Shown one piece after another: positions 34,378 through 44,869 of a stretch of DNA of 64,000 bases. Position 1 is the stretch's first letter. Each line of letters opens with the position of its first letter. The notes below the pieces were generated by a model. That model made no database searches. It saw only the letters and a list, made by a program, of their open reading frames with translations, and was not told where the DNA came from. Origin of the DNA: Mycobacterium shimoidei (GTDB lineage: Bacteria; Actinomycetota; Actinomycetes; Mycobacteriales; Mycobacteriaceae); assembly GCA_002101905.1 (NCBI GenBank), contig LQPU01000025.1:209595-273594 (forward strand), read 5' to 3'. The translations under genes and the position numbers were made by a program.

Positions 34378-35091
34378 ATGACGACGCAGAAACAAAGGTT
34401 GGTGCCCGACCGTGACACCCCGACCGCGCTCGCTGCTCTGTACGCAGCTGAACGGACCGACGTGCAAAACATTCTGGGGCACGCACTCACCCTGGTCAGC
34501 ATTCTGGTGGCCTATACCACGGTAATTGGTGCGGCCTGGGCGACGAGGCCGGACACGATACCGCACGCGTTGGTGCCCATCGTTCCCATACCCGCATTGC
34601 TGGTGATCGCGTGGCATTCGCAGCTCAACAGCCGAGTGTGGGCGCACAACCAAGCGATCTTCATACTCGAGCAGAGGCTCTTGGATCAGATCCCCAGTAT
34701 CGAATATCCCACACGGCTCTGGATCGGACACACCAGCGGCCGATTGGTGAATGAGATCCCGATTCTGTTGAAAGAACGAAGGTTTGGGATTGCCGCCGCC
34801 AGCCTCATCGCGTACGGGGGACTGCTGATCATCGTGCTGGGCCTGACGGTTTCAAGCCTCGTGGTGCCGATCGTCGTCAACCAGGATTGGCAGGGTTTGG
34901 CGTGGGCGATGGCGGTGGTGTACGCGGTCATCGTGTTCCTGCTCGCCGCCTCCTACAAGTCGACCTTCGACATCAACATCGCGAAAATGGACGAGTGGGC
35001 GATATCAGCCCACAACTCGTTTCCCGAGGCTTTTCCCGAGCAATTCAAGACCCCCGCGGGGCTTAGGTCAGCTCGGCCAGGGCCGCCTTGA
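34378..35091 (+). CDS. Hypothetical four-helix membrane protein
   Basis: A 237-residue protein from the ATG at 34378, 35 nt after phoR. It has about four hydrophobic segments in two pairs: [18 protein letters not shown] and [14 protein letters not shown], then [19 protein letters not shown] and [19 protein letters not shown]. Between the pairs lies a cytosolic helix with a Glu-rich [11 protein letters not shown]. No family is recognised and M. tuberculosis lacks a gene here. It may be expressed with phoPR. Its 3' end overlaps the convergent HIT gene by 29 nt. Confidence 0.75.
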   Translation: MTTQKQRLVPDRDTPTALAALYAAERTDVQNILGHALTLVSILVAYTTVIGAAWATRPDTIPHALVPIVPIPALLVIAWHSQLNSRVWAHNQAIFILEQRLLDQIPSIEYPTRLWIGHTSGRLVNEIPILLKERRFGIAAASLIAYGGLLIIVLGLTVSSLVVPIVVNQDWQGLAWAMAVVYAVIVFLLAASYKSTFDINIAKMDEWAISAHNSFPEAFPEQFKTPAGLRSARPGPP

Positions 35092-35467
35092 TCTTGGCCT
35101 GCGCTTCGTCAAGCGATTCAGGCGACGGGTTGCGGTCGACGTTGGCGAAGCCGAAGTCGCTCAGGCTGCGGGTTGGGAAGACGTGCACGTGCAAGTGAGG
35201 AACTTCTAACCCGGCGATGATCAGCCCGGCCCGTTCGGTGGTGAACGCCTTGCACACGGCCTTGCCGATCAGCTGTGCCACCCCCATCACTCGGCTGAAC
35301 ACTGCGTGGTCGATGTCTTGCCAGTTGTCGATCTCGGCGCGCGGAACCACCAGCGTGTGCCCCTGCGTCATCGGTTCGATCGTCAGGAACGCGACGGTTT
35401 CGTCGTCCTCGTAGACGAACCGTCCCGGAAGCTCGCCGTTGATGATCTTGGTGAAGACAGTTGCCAT
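35063..35467 (-). CDS. HIT-family nucleotide hydrolase, Rv0759c position
   Basis: A 134-residue histidine-triad protein from the ATG at 35467 (an ATG at 35479 is an alternative). It contains [26 protein letters not shown] and the triad HLHVHVF. HIT enzymes hydrolyse adenosine phosphoramidates or dinucleotides. It corresponds in place to M. tuberculosis Rv0759c. Upstream the reading frame is open to 35893 because it is fused with the decayed 13E12 gene, so its native promoter has been replaced or disturbed. It converges on and overlaps the membrane-protein gene by 29 nt. Confidence 0.88.
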   Translation of the reverse strand: MATVFTKIINGELPGRFVYEDDETVAFLTIEPMTQGHTLVVPRAEIDNWQDIDHAVFSRVMGVAQLIGKAVCKAFTTERAGLIIAGLEVPHLHVHVFPTRSLSDFGFANVDRNPSPESLDEAQAKIKAALAELT

Positions 35468-35499
35468 GGGCTTCAGCATATGGACCGGCCAATGGTTGT

Positions 35500-36778
35500 T
35501 TATGCCGCAACCCGTTTGGGCTTGTTTCCGGTAGCCGCTTGAGTTGGTTGTTGGTGGGGGTTGGGGTTGGAAGGGTTCGTACCACCACCAGTCGGCGCGT
35601 TCGCCGAGGGGTCCGCGACACGGCGGCACCGCCGGCGGGGGTTTGTTGGGTGGGCGCGCCAGTGATCCTGTGCTCAGTGCCTGCCCGTCGCTGTCGGTGA
35701 CGGTGAGCTCATGGGCGGTTCCGCTGATGGTAGATGACCCCGCGATGGTGCAACCGGTGGTGATACGGACACACCAGCACCAGGTCGGCCAACTCGGTGG
35801 GCCCGCCGTCTTCCCAATGCCGGATGTGATGAGCATGCAGACCGCGGGTGGCCGTACAGCCGGGCACCGCGCACATCGGGTGGCGGTGCTCAAGCGCGCG
35901 GCGCAACCGCCGATTGATCACCCGCGTGCTCCGTCCGGCGCCGATGGGCTGCCCGGCCCGTTCGAACCACACCTCACAGGTGGCATCACAGCTCAAATAC
36001 CGGCGCTCGGCATCGCAGAGCACCGGACCCACATGCAGCGCCGCGACACGCTGCCCGACGTCCAGATGCATCACCACCGTGGTGTGCTGCCCGTGCGGGC
36101 GGCGCGCGGTTTCGGTGTCCCAGCCGGTCTCCACCAACCGCATAAACGCATCCACCGTCGACGGCAGCGGCGGCCCATTTTCTGATCCACGCTCGCGGTC
36201 GTGTTTCCACTGCGTGATCAGCGCATCACGATGCGAGGCCAAGGCCGCGTCGAACGTCGCCGCCTCCAGATGCCCCAACTTGATCCGCCAGCAGCTGCCC
36301 TCGGCATCGCTGGTCTTGGTGATCGAGCGCCGCGGTTCGCGCCGAGAATCCGGTCCGGGCCGCGGCTCGAGCTTCAACGCGGTACGCAACTGGCTGACCG
36401 TGGCCACCTTCGCCAACCGCTCGTAATGCTCATCGGAACGTCTCCGGCGCGCGCGGCGATCACACCGACCTGATCCAGCGACAACCGACCCTCAGCCATA
36501 CCCGCCGCACAACGCGGAAACTGCTCCACCCGACGCGCCAGCGTGGCCATCGTGTGCGCATTGGCCGACGACCAGCCCAACTTCCAGGCCACCACCGCCG
36601 CCAGCGAACGCGCACCGGTCAAACCCCACAACTGGTCGCGATCCAACTCCGCGGCAATCTGCACAATGCGCCCATCAATCGCATTGCGCTGACCAGCCAA
36701 CTCCGCCAACTCCTCGAACAACACCTCCAGCCGATGCGATCGAAGACATAACCGCATCATCACACCCGGGTACGACAT
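35500..36778 (-). pseudogene. 13E12-type DUF222/HNH protein, three frameshifts
   Basis: Read through three single-base disruptions, the minus strand encodes one about 425-residue 13E12 repeat protein (start near 36760-36778, stop TAA at 35500-35502). The N-terminal DUF222 part has LEVLFEELAELAGQRNAID and WGLTGARSLAAVVAWK. A 1-nt loss near 36436-36443 breaks the frame after IAARAGD, continuing as YERLAKVATVSQLRTALKLE. The HNH domain CAVPGC...[13 protein letters not shown]...[10 protein letters not shown] is intact. A 1-nt gain near 35731-35734 shifts into [13 protein letters not shown], and a gain in the G tract at 35556-35566 shifts into [18 protein letters not shown]. REP13E12 elements are repeats in mycobacteria and serve as phage phiRv1 attachment sites. 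Confidence 0.85.
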
Positions 36779-36856
36779 TGATGATGGAAGAGCGTCACCG
36801 CGCAGGTCGTGACTCTGGGTATGACTGACGCCCTGCTGGGTTGTCTTTAACTTGAT

Positions 36857-36898
36857 CTGTCCGGTCTGCGTGGTGCGCGTCTTGTTCACGCCGGACAG
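36857..36898 (+). other. Stem-loop in IS110 left flank
   Basis: CTGTCCGG (36857-36864) and CCGGACAG (36891-36898) are perfect inverted arms around a 26-nt loop. They lie in the noncoding region upstream of the IS110 transposase, where IS110-group elements carry their bridge RNA. Assignment to the element is inferred. Confidence 0.4.
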
Positions 36899-37006
36899 GA
36901 CGGACATGACCTAATCAGGAGCCTGGCCGTTCCTCATCAATGTCTTGTCTGCCCGCCCTGGCCGGTGTGTGCCCACCCAACGCTGGTCAGAAGGGACACC
37001 ATCATC

Positions 37007-38212
37007 TTGGCAGAATCTGTGCTCATCGTCGCCGGTGCGGACACCCACGCCGACACCATCCATGTCGCCGCCATCACCATCACCGGTGCCTTGGCCGGCG
37101 ACCGCGAGTTCCCGACCACGCGGGCCGGTTATGCCGCGGCCATCAGGTTCCTGCGCTCGCTGGGCCAGGTGCAGCGGATCGGGGTCGAGGGCACCGCCAG
37201 CTACGGCGTTGGGCTTACCCGGGCACTCATCGCAGCGGGCATCGAGGTCGTCGAGGTGACGAGGGCGGTCAAGTCGAGCCGCCGGCTCAAGGGCAAGTCC
37301 GACCCGCTCGATGCCTACAGTGCTGCCCGTACCGCGTTGGCCGGCGACGGGCTGGCCACTCCGAAAGACGACGCCACCGCAGGATTGCGCGCTTTGCACC
37401 ATGCGCGCCGTTCGGCGGTCAAGCATCGCACCGCGGTAATTAATCAACTCAAGGCCATGCTGGTGTCCGCACCGGACTGTGTGCGTGAGAAGTACCGCGC
37501 CTTAACGACATTCAGGTTGATCGAGGCGATCGCTCGCTGCCGACCCGACTCACAGGCCGAACCGTGGGCGCAGTCGGTGCTCATCGCGGCCAAGATGCTC
37601 GCCCAACGCGTGCAGTTCCTCGAAACCCAGGCAGAGGCTCTCGAAGCCCAGATCGACGCCTTGGCCACCGAAGCGAATCCAGCTTTGCGGGCGGCCTACG
37701 GTGTCGGCCCGGACACTGCAGCCCAATTGTTGATCACCGCCGGGGCCAACCCGCACCGACTGCACAGCGAGGCGGCGTTCGCCGCGCTGTGCGGCGTGGC
37801 GCCGGTCCCGGCGTCTTCGGGCAAGACCAACCGACACCGACTCTCGCGCGGCGGTGACCGCGCCGCCAACAACGCGCTGCACCGCATCGCTTTGGTGCGT
37901 ATGTCGAGTCACCAGCCCACCAGAGACTACGTACAGCGCCAACTACTTCACGGCCACAGCAAGAGCAAGATGGAGATCCTGCGCAAGCTCAAACGCGCCA
38001 TCGCCCGAGAGGTCTTCAAACTCTTGACCCGCCAGATCGCCGTGCCCGACTACACCGACCTGCGCCCGGCACGGCAGGCCAAGAACATCACCGTCACAGC
38101 CGCAGCCAACCACTTCGGAGTCTGGCCCACCGTGATCTCCCGCATCGAACGCGGACTACAACGCGACGACACCTTCGCCCAGACCTACAGAAATTGGCTC
38201 AAAGCCGCTTGA
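37007..38212 (+). CDS. IS110-family transposase
   Basis: A 401-residue transposase from the TTG at 37007 (GAAGGGA ribosome site; a GTG at 36965 would add 14 residues). The N-terminal DEDD RuvC-like domain shows GADTHADTIH (first Asp), GVEGTASYG (Glu) and KSDPLDAYSA (last Asp residues). The C-terminal transposase_20 domain carries the active serine region PVPASSGKTNRHRLSRGGD and AANNALHRIAL. A C-terminal helix-turn-helix-like tail (ANHFGVWPTVISRIERGLQ) follows. It appears full-length, so the element may be active. It sits directly upstream of the 13E12 gene in opposite orientation. Confidence 0.92.
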   Translation: MAESVLIVAGADTHADTIHVAAITITGALAGDREFPTTRAGYAAAIRFLRSLGQVQRIGVEGTASYGVGLTRALIAAGIEVVEVTRAVKSSRRLKGKSDPLDAYSAARTALAGDGLATPKDDATAGLRALHHARRSAVKHRTAVINQLKAMLVSAPDCVREKYRALTTFRLIEAIARCRPDSQAEPWAQSVLIAAKMLAQRVQFLETQAEALEAQIDALATEANPALRAAYGVGPDTAAQLLITAGANPHRLHSEAAFAALCGVAPVPASSGKTNRHRLSRGGDRAANNALHRIALVRMSSHQPTRDYVQRQLLHGHSKSKMEILRKLKRAIAREVFKLLTRQIAVPDYTDLRPARQAKNITVTAAANHFGVWPTVISRIERGLQRDDTFAQTYRNWLKAA

Positions 38213-38240
38213 CACGAATAGGAGCATCAAGTAGACCCGT

Positions 38241-39119
38241 TCAGGTTCGTCCGGTGCGAATCAGCTCGGCAATCTCGAGCACCGACCACGGCGGCGAGTC
38301 GTGGTGGTCGCGATAGGCGATCACCGTCGGAGTGGGGCGGGCGAATTCGCCGACGAATCCGCCTGCGGCGACGAAGATTCGTCCAGACACCTCGTTGGCC
38401 AGATCGCTGGCCAGATAGACGTATGTCGCGGCGACGTAGTCGGGTGGCGCCACGTCCAGCGCCCCTTGCATGCTGATGTCATCCAGCAGGCCGCGGCGGT
38501 TCAGGTCGGTGATGTGCGCCTCGTACTCCGGTCCGGTGGACAACCGGGTCTTGGCGCCGGGGCACACCACATTTGCGCGCACTCCGTGCTGTTTGAGTTC
38601 GGCGGCGATCGCCAGCGTCAGACTGTTGACCGCGCCCTTGCCGGCCGGATACCCGGTGCCGCCGTAGTCGCCCAGGAACGCCATCGAGCCGGTGTTGACG
38701 ATGCTGCCGCCGCCCTGCGCGACCATTCTGGGCGCGGCCGCCCGGCAGGTGGCGAACACCGTGCCCAGGTGTGCGTCGAGCAGCGCGTGAAAGTCACCCG
38801 CGGTGATGTCGAGGATCGACGAGAACGGCGGTTCAGGGATGCCGGCACAATTCACCAGAATGTTGATGGCGCCGAATTCGCCAACACACTTGTCCACCAA
38901 CGCTTCTGCGGTCGGGTGATCGGATGGTGAACCCGCGTAAGCCACTGCCCGCCCACTCGCTGCGTTAATCGCCCGCGCGGTCGACTGGGCCGCACCGCTA
39001 TCGCGGCCGTTGACCACGACGCCGGCGCCGTGCTGCGCCAGTAACGCGGCCACCGAGGCACCAATACCCCGGGAGCCGCCGACCACAACCGCGCCGCGCC
39101 CGTCCAGCAGCGGCGTCAC
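38241..39119 (-). CDS. Short-chain dehydrogenase/reductase
   Basis: A 292-residue SDR from a GTG at 39119 that overlaps the upstream NTF2-like gene stop (GTGA). Cofactor site VGGSRGIGAS (residues about 13-22, with a VGGSRGIG variation of TGxxxGIG), NCAG, serine in NTGSMAF and a catalytic YPAGK. It ends with SGRIFVAAGGF and a tail. The Arg in NGRDSG suggests NADP(H). It is the last gene of the long cyp51 operon and has no counterpart at this place in M. tuberculosis. The IS110 element ends just downstream of it. Confidence 0.86.
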   Translation of the reverse strand: MTPLLDGRGAVVVGGSRGIGASVAALLAQHGAGVVVNGRDSGAAQSTARAINAASGRAVAYAGSPSDHPTAEALVDKCVGEFGAINILVNCAGIPEPPFSSILDITAGDFHALLDAHLGTVFATCRAAAPRMVAQGGGSIVNTGSMAFLGDYGGTGYPAGKGAVNSLTLAIAAELKQHGVRANVVCPGAKTRLSTGPEYEAHITDLNRRGLLDDISMQGALDVAPPDYVAATYVYLASDLANEVSGRIFVAAGGFVGEFARPTPTVIAYRDHHDSPPWSVLEIAELIRTGRT

Positions 39120-39541
39120 TCGGCGGTGCCGAATGTCATCATGTCAAGGTTCCAATAGCCACGCAGATTGGTGATCAGGCCGGCGTCGTTGACCCGATAG
39201 GTGAACACACCACGCACCGAACTGGTGACACCGTTGTCAAACTTGCTGTCCAGCACCAGGATATGCGCGATTTCATTCGGCGAGCTGCACGGGAATGTCT
39301 CCTCGCAGGTGATCGTCAGCTGGTTGGCGGCGATGTTGGTGTCGTAGAACTCGGCAACCCGGTCTTTGCCGCGCAGACCCGTTCCGTCCGGGTTGGTGAC
39401 GGCCTTGCCGATCGGGTCTTCGACGACGACGTCGTCGGCCATCAGCGCCAGCCAGCCCTCCCGGTCGTGCGTTTGGACGCATCGCCAGGATGCCTGCGAG
39501 GCAGCCAATGCCGGTGATTGCTGAACGGTTTCTTGCGACAT
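39116..39541 (-). CDS. Ketosteroid-isomerase-like NTF2 protein, Rv0760c homologue
   Basis: A 141-residue cone-fold protein corresponding in position and length to M. tuberculosis Rv0760c (139 residues), a structural homologue of delta5-3-ketosteroid isomerase. Visible elements are ASWRCVQTHDREGWLALMADD (N-terminal helices, split here), DVVVEDPIGKAV and the strand SSVRGVFTYRVNDAG. Acidic residues in the pocket (DD, ED) could act as proton carriers, but authentic KSI Tyr/Asp positions cannot be confirmed by eye. It overlaps the SDR gene by 4 nt and is 12 nt downstream of the OYE gene, in the cyp51 operon. Confidence 0.82.
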   Translation of the reverse strand: MSQETVQQSPALAASQASWRCVQTHDREGWLALMADDVVVEDPIGKAVTNPDGTGLRGKDRVAEFYDTNIAANQLTITCEETFPCSSPNEIAHILVLDSKFDNGVTSSVRGVFTYRVNDAGLITNLRGYWNLDMMTFGTAE

Positions 39542-39553
39542 TTGCGCTCCTAT

Positions 39554-41560
39554 CTAAATCAGGCAGGCGGCACGGGCGCCGTCTTCGGTTGCTTTGCGGA
39601 TCAAACCCAGACCGGTGCAATCCCCGGCCGCCTGCACCTGGGTGTTCGGCAGAGCCGCCACCAGGTCGTCGAACAAGGCGGTGTCGGGTTTGGGCGTCCC
39701 GGCCACGATGACGGTGTCGGCTGGAAGGTGGCGGGTTGTCCCGCCGGCGGGTGTGAATTCCACGGTGTCCGCCGCGATCCGCTGAACGGACGCGCGGACG
39801 TGGACCGTGACACCCAGACGGTCCAGCCGGTCCATGTGCTCGGTCCTGCGCTTGTTGCCGACCTCGGGGGCAATCGTCTGGCCGGCCTCCAGGATCGACA
39901 CGAAACGGCCACGGCCGGCGAGGAATTCGGCCAGCTCGATGGCCGCCAGATCGCCGCCGATGATGGCGACGCGCCGCCCGAGCGGCATCCAGGCCCGCGT
40001 GGCGAACCGCACGAGTTTGGGACGGACCAGCCGCTGTCGCCGTCCGGCGAACATCTCCCGCAGCGCCGGCCCGGTCCGCACATGTGGGAGTTGATCGCCG
40101 GGAATCGTGGGCAGTTCGATGCGGCCGCCGGTTGCCACCACGACAGCGTCCGGTGCCAGGTCGATGACATCTCCTGGCGAAATGGACTGGTTTAGCTCAA
40201 CTTTCGCCGGACTGTAGCGCAGCTCGTCACGCAGGTAGCGCAGGAACGGTTCGTTCTCCGGATGCGTCAGCGCCGCCCAAAGTAGCGCGCCGCCCAGCTG
40301 GCCGTTGCGCTCGAACAAGGTGACACGATGTCCACGTTCGGATGCGACGCGGGCGGCCTCCATCCCGGCCGGGCCGCCCCCGATCACGACCACCTCCTTG
40401 GCGCGCGCGGCGCGCGTCGACGCCAGGTCACGCTCCTTGCCCGTGCGCGGATTGACGGCGCAGTCGACCGAGAATCGTTGTTCCATGGCGTCGATGCAGT
40501 TTTCGCACGAGATGCACCGACGAATCCGATGTGCCCGCCCTGATCGCAGTTTGCGTGCCAGGTCGGGGTCGGCCAGCAGCGGACGCCCCATGGCGATGAA
40601 ATCGGCTCGTCCGTCGGCAAGGATCTGCTCGGCGCGCGCCGGGTCGTGGATGCGGCCGACGGCGATCACCGGGACGTCGACCACCTCTTTGACCGCGGCC
40701 GCGGCGCCCACGTTGAGCGCGTCGCCGTCGTCGGCGCCGTTGACCATCCGCGTGACCAGCCGGTCGATCACGCCGCCGCTGACGTGAAACGCGTCCACCC
40801 CGGCGGCCACCAGTTCCGGGGCTACCTGCGCGGTTTCGTGGATCGGCCGGCCGCCGGCCACCCGCTCGTATCCGGAGATCCGCAGCGTGATCGGTAGCGC
40901 ATCGCCGATCTCGGAGCGGATCGCTGCAAGCGTCTCCAGCACAATCCGGATCCTGCCGTGCACCGAGTCGCCGCGGTAGTCGTCGGTGCGCCGGTTACGT
41001 TGTGGAGCAAGGAAAGAGCCCAGCAACATGTAACCGTGCGCGGCGTGCAACTCGATGCCGTCGTAGCCGGCTTCGAGCGCCCGGCGCACCGCCGCTTTGA
41101 ACAAGTCGAGCACCTCGATGAGCTGTCCTGTGCTGATCTCGGCCGACGGGCGGCCGGTCAAATACGACGGGATCACCGACGGGCCCAGCGACGTCACGCC
41201 GTGCATCTCCGGGCCCAGGGCGTCGGGCCCGGCATGCACGAGCTGCGGCTGGATCTTGGCGCCGTGCTCGTGCACCGCGTCGACCAACGCACGATGCGCG
41301 TCGACGGCGGCATCGGTCCCCAGGTGCAGTCCGCCGGGAGTTTCCGGGTGTCGATGGTCAACTCCGGTGGCGCCCACCGTGATCAGGCCGACGCCACCTT
41401 GAGCACGCGCCGCGAAGTAGTCACGGGTGCGGCCAGACGGCAGCCCTTCCGGTGTGCCGTACAGGGTCTCCATCGGCGACATCACCAACCGGTTGCGCAC
41501 CGGCATCGCGCCGATGCGCCCCGGCTGAAACAGATGTGGGAAGCCGGCGGTCAACGCCAA
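39554..41560 (-). CDS. Old-yellow-enzyme/dienoyl-CoA-reductase-type flavoprotein with 4Fe-4S
   Basis: A 668-residue three-part enzyme. The N-terminal FMN barrel has RNRLVMSPMETLYG, the catalytic-site AAHGYMLLGSFLAP and the GRIHDPA phosphate site. Then comes a [4Fe-4S] segment RCISCENCIDAME...CAVNP. The C-terminal FAD/NAD(P) domain has VVVIGGGPAGMEAARVA and a second IIGGDLAAIELAEFL. This is the architecture of 2,4-dienoyl-CoA reductase, trimethylamine dehydrogenase and enoate reductases. It starts with a TTG at 41560, 12 nt after adhB. It is absent from the M. tuberculosis cyp51 operon, so it is an added step, probably reduction of an unsaturated intermediate. Confidence 0.87.
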   Translation of the reverse strand: MALTAGFPHLFQPGRIGAMPVRNRLVMSPMETLYGTPEGLPSGRTRDYFAARAQGGVGLITVGATGVDHRHPETPGGLHLGTDAAVDAHRALVDAVHEHGAKIQPQLVHAGPDALGPEMHGVTSLGPSVIPSYLTGRPSAEISTGQLIEVLDLFKAAVRRALEAGYDGIELHAAHGYMLLGSFLAPQRNRRTDDYRGDSVHGRIRIVLETLAAIRSEIGDALPITLRISGYERVAGGRPIHETAQVAPELVAAGVDAFHVSGGVIDRLVTRMVNGADDGDALNVGAAAAVKEVVDVPVIAVGRIHDPARAEQILADGRADFIAMGRPLLADPDLARKLRSGRAHRIRRCISCENCIDAMEQRFSVDCAVNPRTGKERDLASTRAARAKEVVVIGGGPAGMEAARVASERGHRVTLFERNGQLGGALLWAALTHPENEPFLRYLRDELRYSPAKVELNQSISPGDVIDLAPDAVVVATGGRIELPTIPGDQLPHVRTGPALREMFAGRRQRLVRPKLVRFATRAWMPLGRRVAIIGGDLAAIELAEFLAGRGRFVSILEAGQTIAPEVGNKRRTEHMDRLDRLGVTVHVRASVQRIAADTVEFTPAGGTTRHLPADTVIVAGTPKPDTALFDDLVAALPNTQVQAAGDCTGLGLIRKATEDGARAACLI

Positions 41561-41572
41561 GCTCCGGGTCGG

Positions 41573-42700
41573 CTACCGGTCGTCGTCGGTGTAGCGGATG
41601 ACGCCACGGATGTTCTTGCCGCTCAGCATGTCCTGGTAGCCGTCGTTGATCTGCTCCAGTTTGTACTGGCGGGTGATCATGTCGTCGAGGTTGAGCTTGC
41701 CCGCCTTGTACATCGACAGCAGCTGCGGGATGTCGTACTGCGGGTTGCCGCCGCCGAAGATGGTGCCCTGCAAGTTCTTTTGCATCAGGGTCAGCATCGC
41801 CAGGTTCAACGTCACCTGGGTGTCGAGCAGGCTGCCGATCGCGGTTGCGACGCAGGTCCCGCCCTTGGCGGTGAGGTTCATGTAGTTGTCGATGTCGCTG
41901 CCGTGAAGTTCGCCGACGGTGACGATCACCTTCTTGGCCATCAATCCGTAGGTGACTTCGGCGATACCCATCAGCGCGGCGTCGACGTCCGGGTAGACAT
42001 GGGTCGCGCCGAACTTCAGCGCCTGGTCGCGCTTCCACTCGACAGGCTCGATGACGAAGATGTAGCGGGCACCGGCGTTGACCGCTCCCTGCAGTGCCGA
42101 CATACCGACGCCGCCGACACCCACAATCGCCACGTCGTCGCCGGGGCGGATGTCGGCGGTCCGGGTGGCCGAGCCGTAGCCGGTGGTGACACCGCAGCCG
42201 ACCAGACAGGCCACCTCGAACGGGATCGACGGGTCGATCTTCACCACCGAACTTTCGTGCACCACCATGTACGGCGAGAACGTGCCCAACAGTGTCATCG
42301 GGAAGACGTCTTTGCCGCGGGCCTGGATGCGGAAGGTGCCGTCGGAAACCGACGCGCCGTTGAGCAGGCCGGCACCCAGGTCGCACAGATTGCGCATTCC
42401 CGCCTGACACGAGGGGCACTTGCCGCAGGACGGGATGAACGACAGCACCACGTGGTCGCCTTCGGCGAAGTCTTCGACTCCCTCACCCACCTCGGTGACG
42501 ATTCCCGCGCCCTCGTGGCCACCGAGCACCGGGAAGCCGCCCATCGGGATGCCGCCGGTCACCAGGTGATGATCGGAGTGGCACATTCCCGCCGCTTCCA
42601 TCTGGATCTTGACCTCGTGCTTGCGCGGGTCGCCGATCTCGATTTCCTCGACCGACCACGGTTGGTTGAACTCCCAGATCAGCGCACCTTTTGTTTTCAC
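41573..42700 (-). CDS. adhB: Zinc-dependent alcohol dehydrogenase (AdhB/NDMA-dependent type)
   Basis: A 375-residue zinc alcohol dehydrogenase. Catalytic zinc ligands in GMCHSDHH and GGHEGAGIV, structural zinc four-cysteine loop CGKCPSCQAGMRNLC, and Rossmann motif VAIVGVGGVGMSAL. The order equals M. tuberculosis Rv0761c adhB. Mycobacterial members often use mycofactocin-bound cofactor (NDMA-dependent), which may apply here. It would oxidise a primary or secondary alcohol produced by CYP51/CYP123 chemistry. It is 56 nt downstream of the Rv0762c-like gene and 12 nt before the OYE gene. Confidence 0.92.
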   Translation of the reverse strand: MKTKGALIWEFNQPWSVEEIEIGDPRKHEVKIQMEAAGMCHSDHHLVTGGIPMGGFPVLGGHEGAGIVTEVGEGVEDFAEGDHVVLSFIPSCGKCPSCQAGMRNLCDLGAGLLNGASVSDGTFRIQARGKDVFPMTLLGTFSPYMVVHESSVVKIDPSIPFEVACLVGCGVTTGYGSATRTADIRPGDDVAIVGVGGVGMSALQGAVNAGARYIFVIEPVEWKRDQALKFGATHVYPDVDAALMGIAEVTYGLMAKKVIVTVGELHGSDIDNYMNLTAKGGTCVATAIGSLLDTQVTLNLAMLTLMQKNLQGTIFGGGNPQYDIPQLLSMYKAGKLNLDDMITRQYKLEQINDGYQDMLSGKNIRGVIRYTDDDR

Positions 42701-42756
42701 CGCAACCTGCTTTCAACTTGTTCGACACCACTTGAGCGACAGCGTAGTGACGCGGG

Positions 42757-43299
42757 TCACCAGAGCGGCACCGGGGTCTTACCCAGCGGGTAGTACCCGG
42801 GCAGCTTCTCCCCGGCGAGGCTGCGCTCGATTCGCCTCTGCATGCCTTTGGACAGCTTGCCCGCTTTCATCAGATCCATGTACAGCGCCTGGACGTGGCC
42901 GAAGTCGAAGAAGTCGCGCTGCCAGGAGATGAGCTTGTCGGTATTGAGCCGAAACCAGCTGCCCCCGATCCCGTGGATCTCCTGTCGGCCGCCGTCGGCG
43001 TCGACGACGACCTGTTTCCAGAAGCCGACGATCTCGCCCTGCTGGTCGTCGATGAGCACCTTCTGATACGGGTATTGCCAGTTCTCCAGACCTTCCATCT
43101 CCAGCCCGAGCGCGATCTCGCGGATCTCGTCGATCCCGACGCACATCACGTCCTCTTTCGGACCGATGTTCCAGCCGTACGTGGCGTCGGCGGCGTAGAA
43201 GTCCGCCAATGGCTTCCAATCGCCGGTCTTTTCGCAGTCCTTGTTGGCCTTGAGCCAGGACTGCACCCACTCGTCGAGTTCTGCGCGCGGAAATGGCAC
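42757..43299 (-). CDS. NTF2-like protein, Rv0762c homologue
   Basis: A 180-residue protein with SnoaL/NTF2 features: WVQSWLKANKDCEKTGDWKP helix, DFYAADATYGWNIGP, IREIALGLEMEGLENWQYP and the strand EIVGFWKQVVVDADGG. It equals M. tuberculosis Rv0762c in place and size (181). It is 2 nt from the ferredoxin stop, implying co-translation. The protein has no obvious catalytic motif; a substrate-binding or isomerase role in the P450 pathway is likely. The C-terminus (RIERSLAGEKLPGYYPLG) is basic and extended. Confidence 0.82.
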   Translation of the reverse strand: MPFPRAELDEWVQSWLKANKDCEKTGDWKPLADFYAADATYGWNIGPKEDVMCVGIDEIREIALGLEMEGLENWQYPYQKVLIDDQQGEIVGFWKQVVVDADGGRQEIHGIGGSWFRLNTDKLISWQRDFFDFGHVQALYMDLMKAGKLSKGMQRRIERSLAGEKLPGYYPLGKTPVPLW

Positions 43300-43301
43300 G
43301 G

Positions 43302-44865
<1,564 letters not shown>

Positions 44866-44869
<4 letters not shown>

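Larger units (their letters stand above)
36779..38240 (+). mobile_element. IS110-family insertion element (bounds uncertain)
   Basis: The element consists of the transposase gene plus noncoding flanks; IS110 elements lack terminal inverted repeats, so the ends cannot be read from one copy. The interval given is the largest noncoding-to-noncoding span: 36779 is the start of the 13E12 gene and 38240 precedes the SDR stop. The long left flank (228 nt) and the short right flank (28 nt) match the arrangement of IS110-group elements. Confidence 0.6.

Noticed and set aside
35063..35893. A genuine HIT fusion protein of 276 residues
   Set aside because: The N-terminal part matches the C-terminal region of 13E12 proteins, so the fusion is better explained by frameshift decay of a neighbouring gene.
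36374..36460. Programmed frameshifting in the 13E12 gene
   Set aside because: Three separate indels are present, two in different directions and one in a G tract; no slippery site with downstream structure is evident.
40958..42793. 611-codon plus-strand open frame opposite the OYE and adhB genes
   Set aside because: High-GC antisense shadow; both enzymes on the minus strand have clear cofactor motifs.
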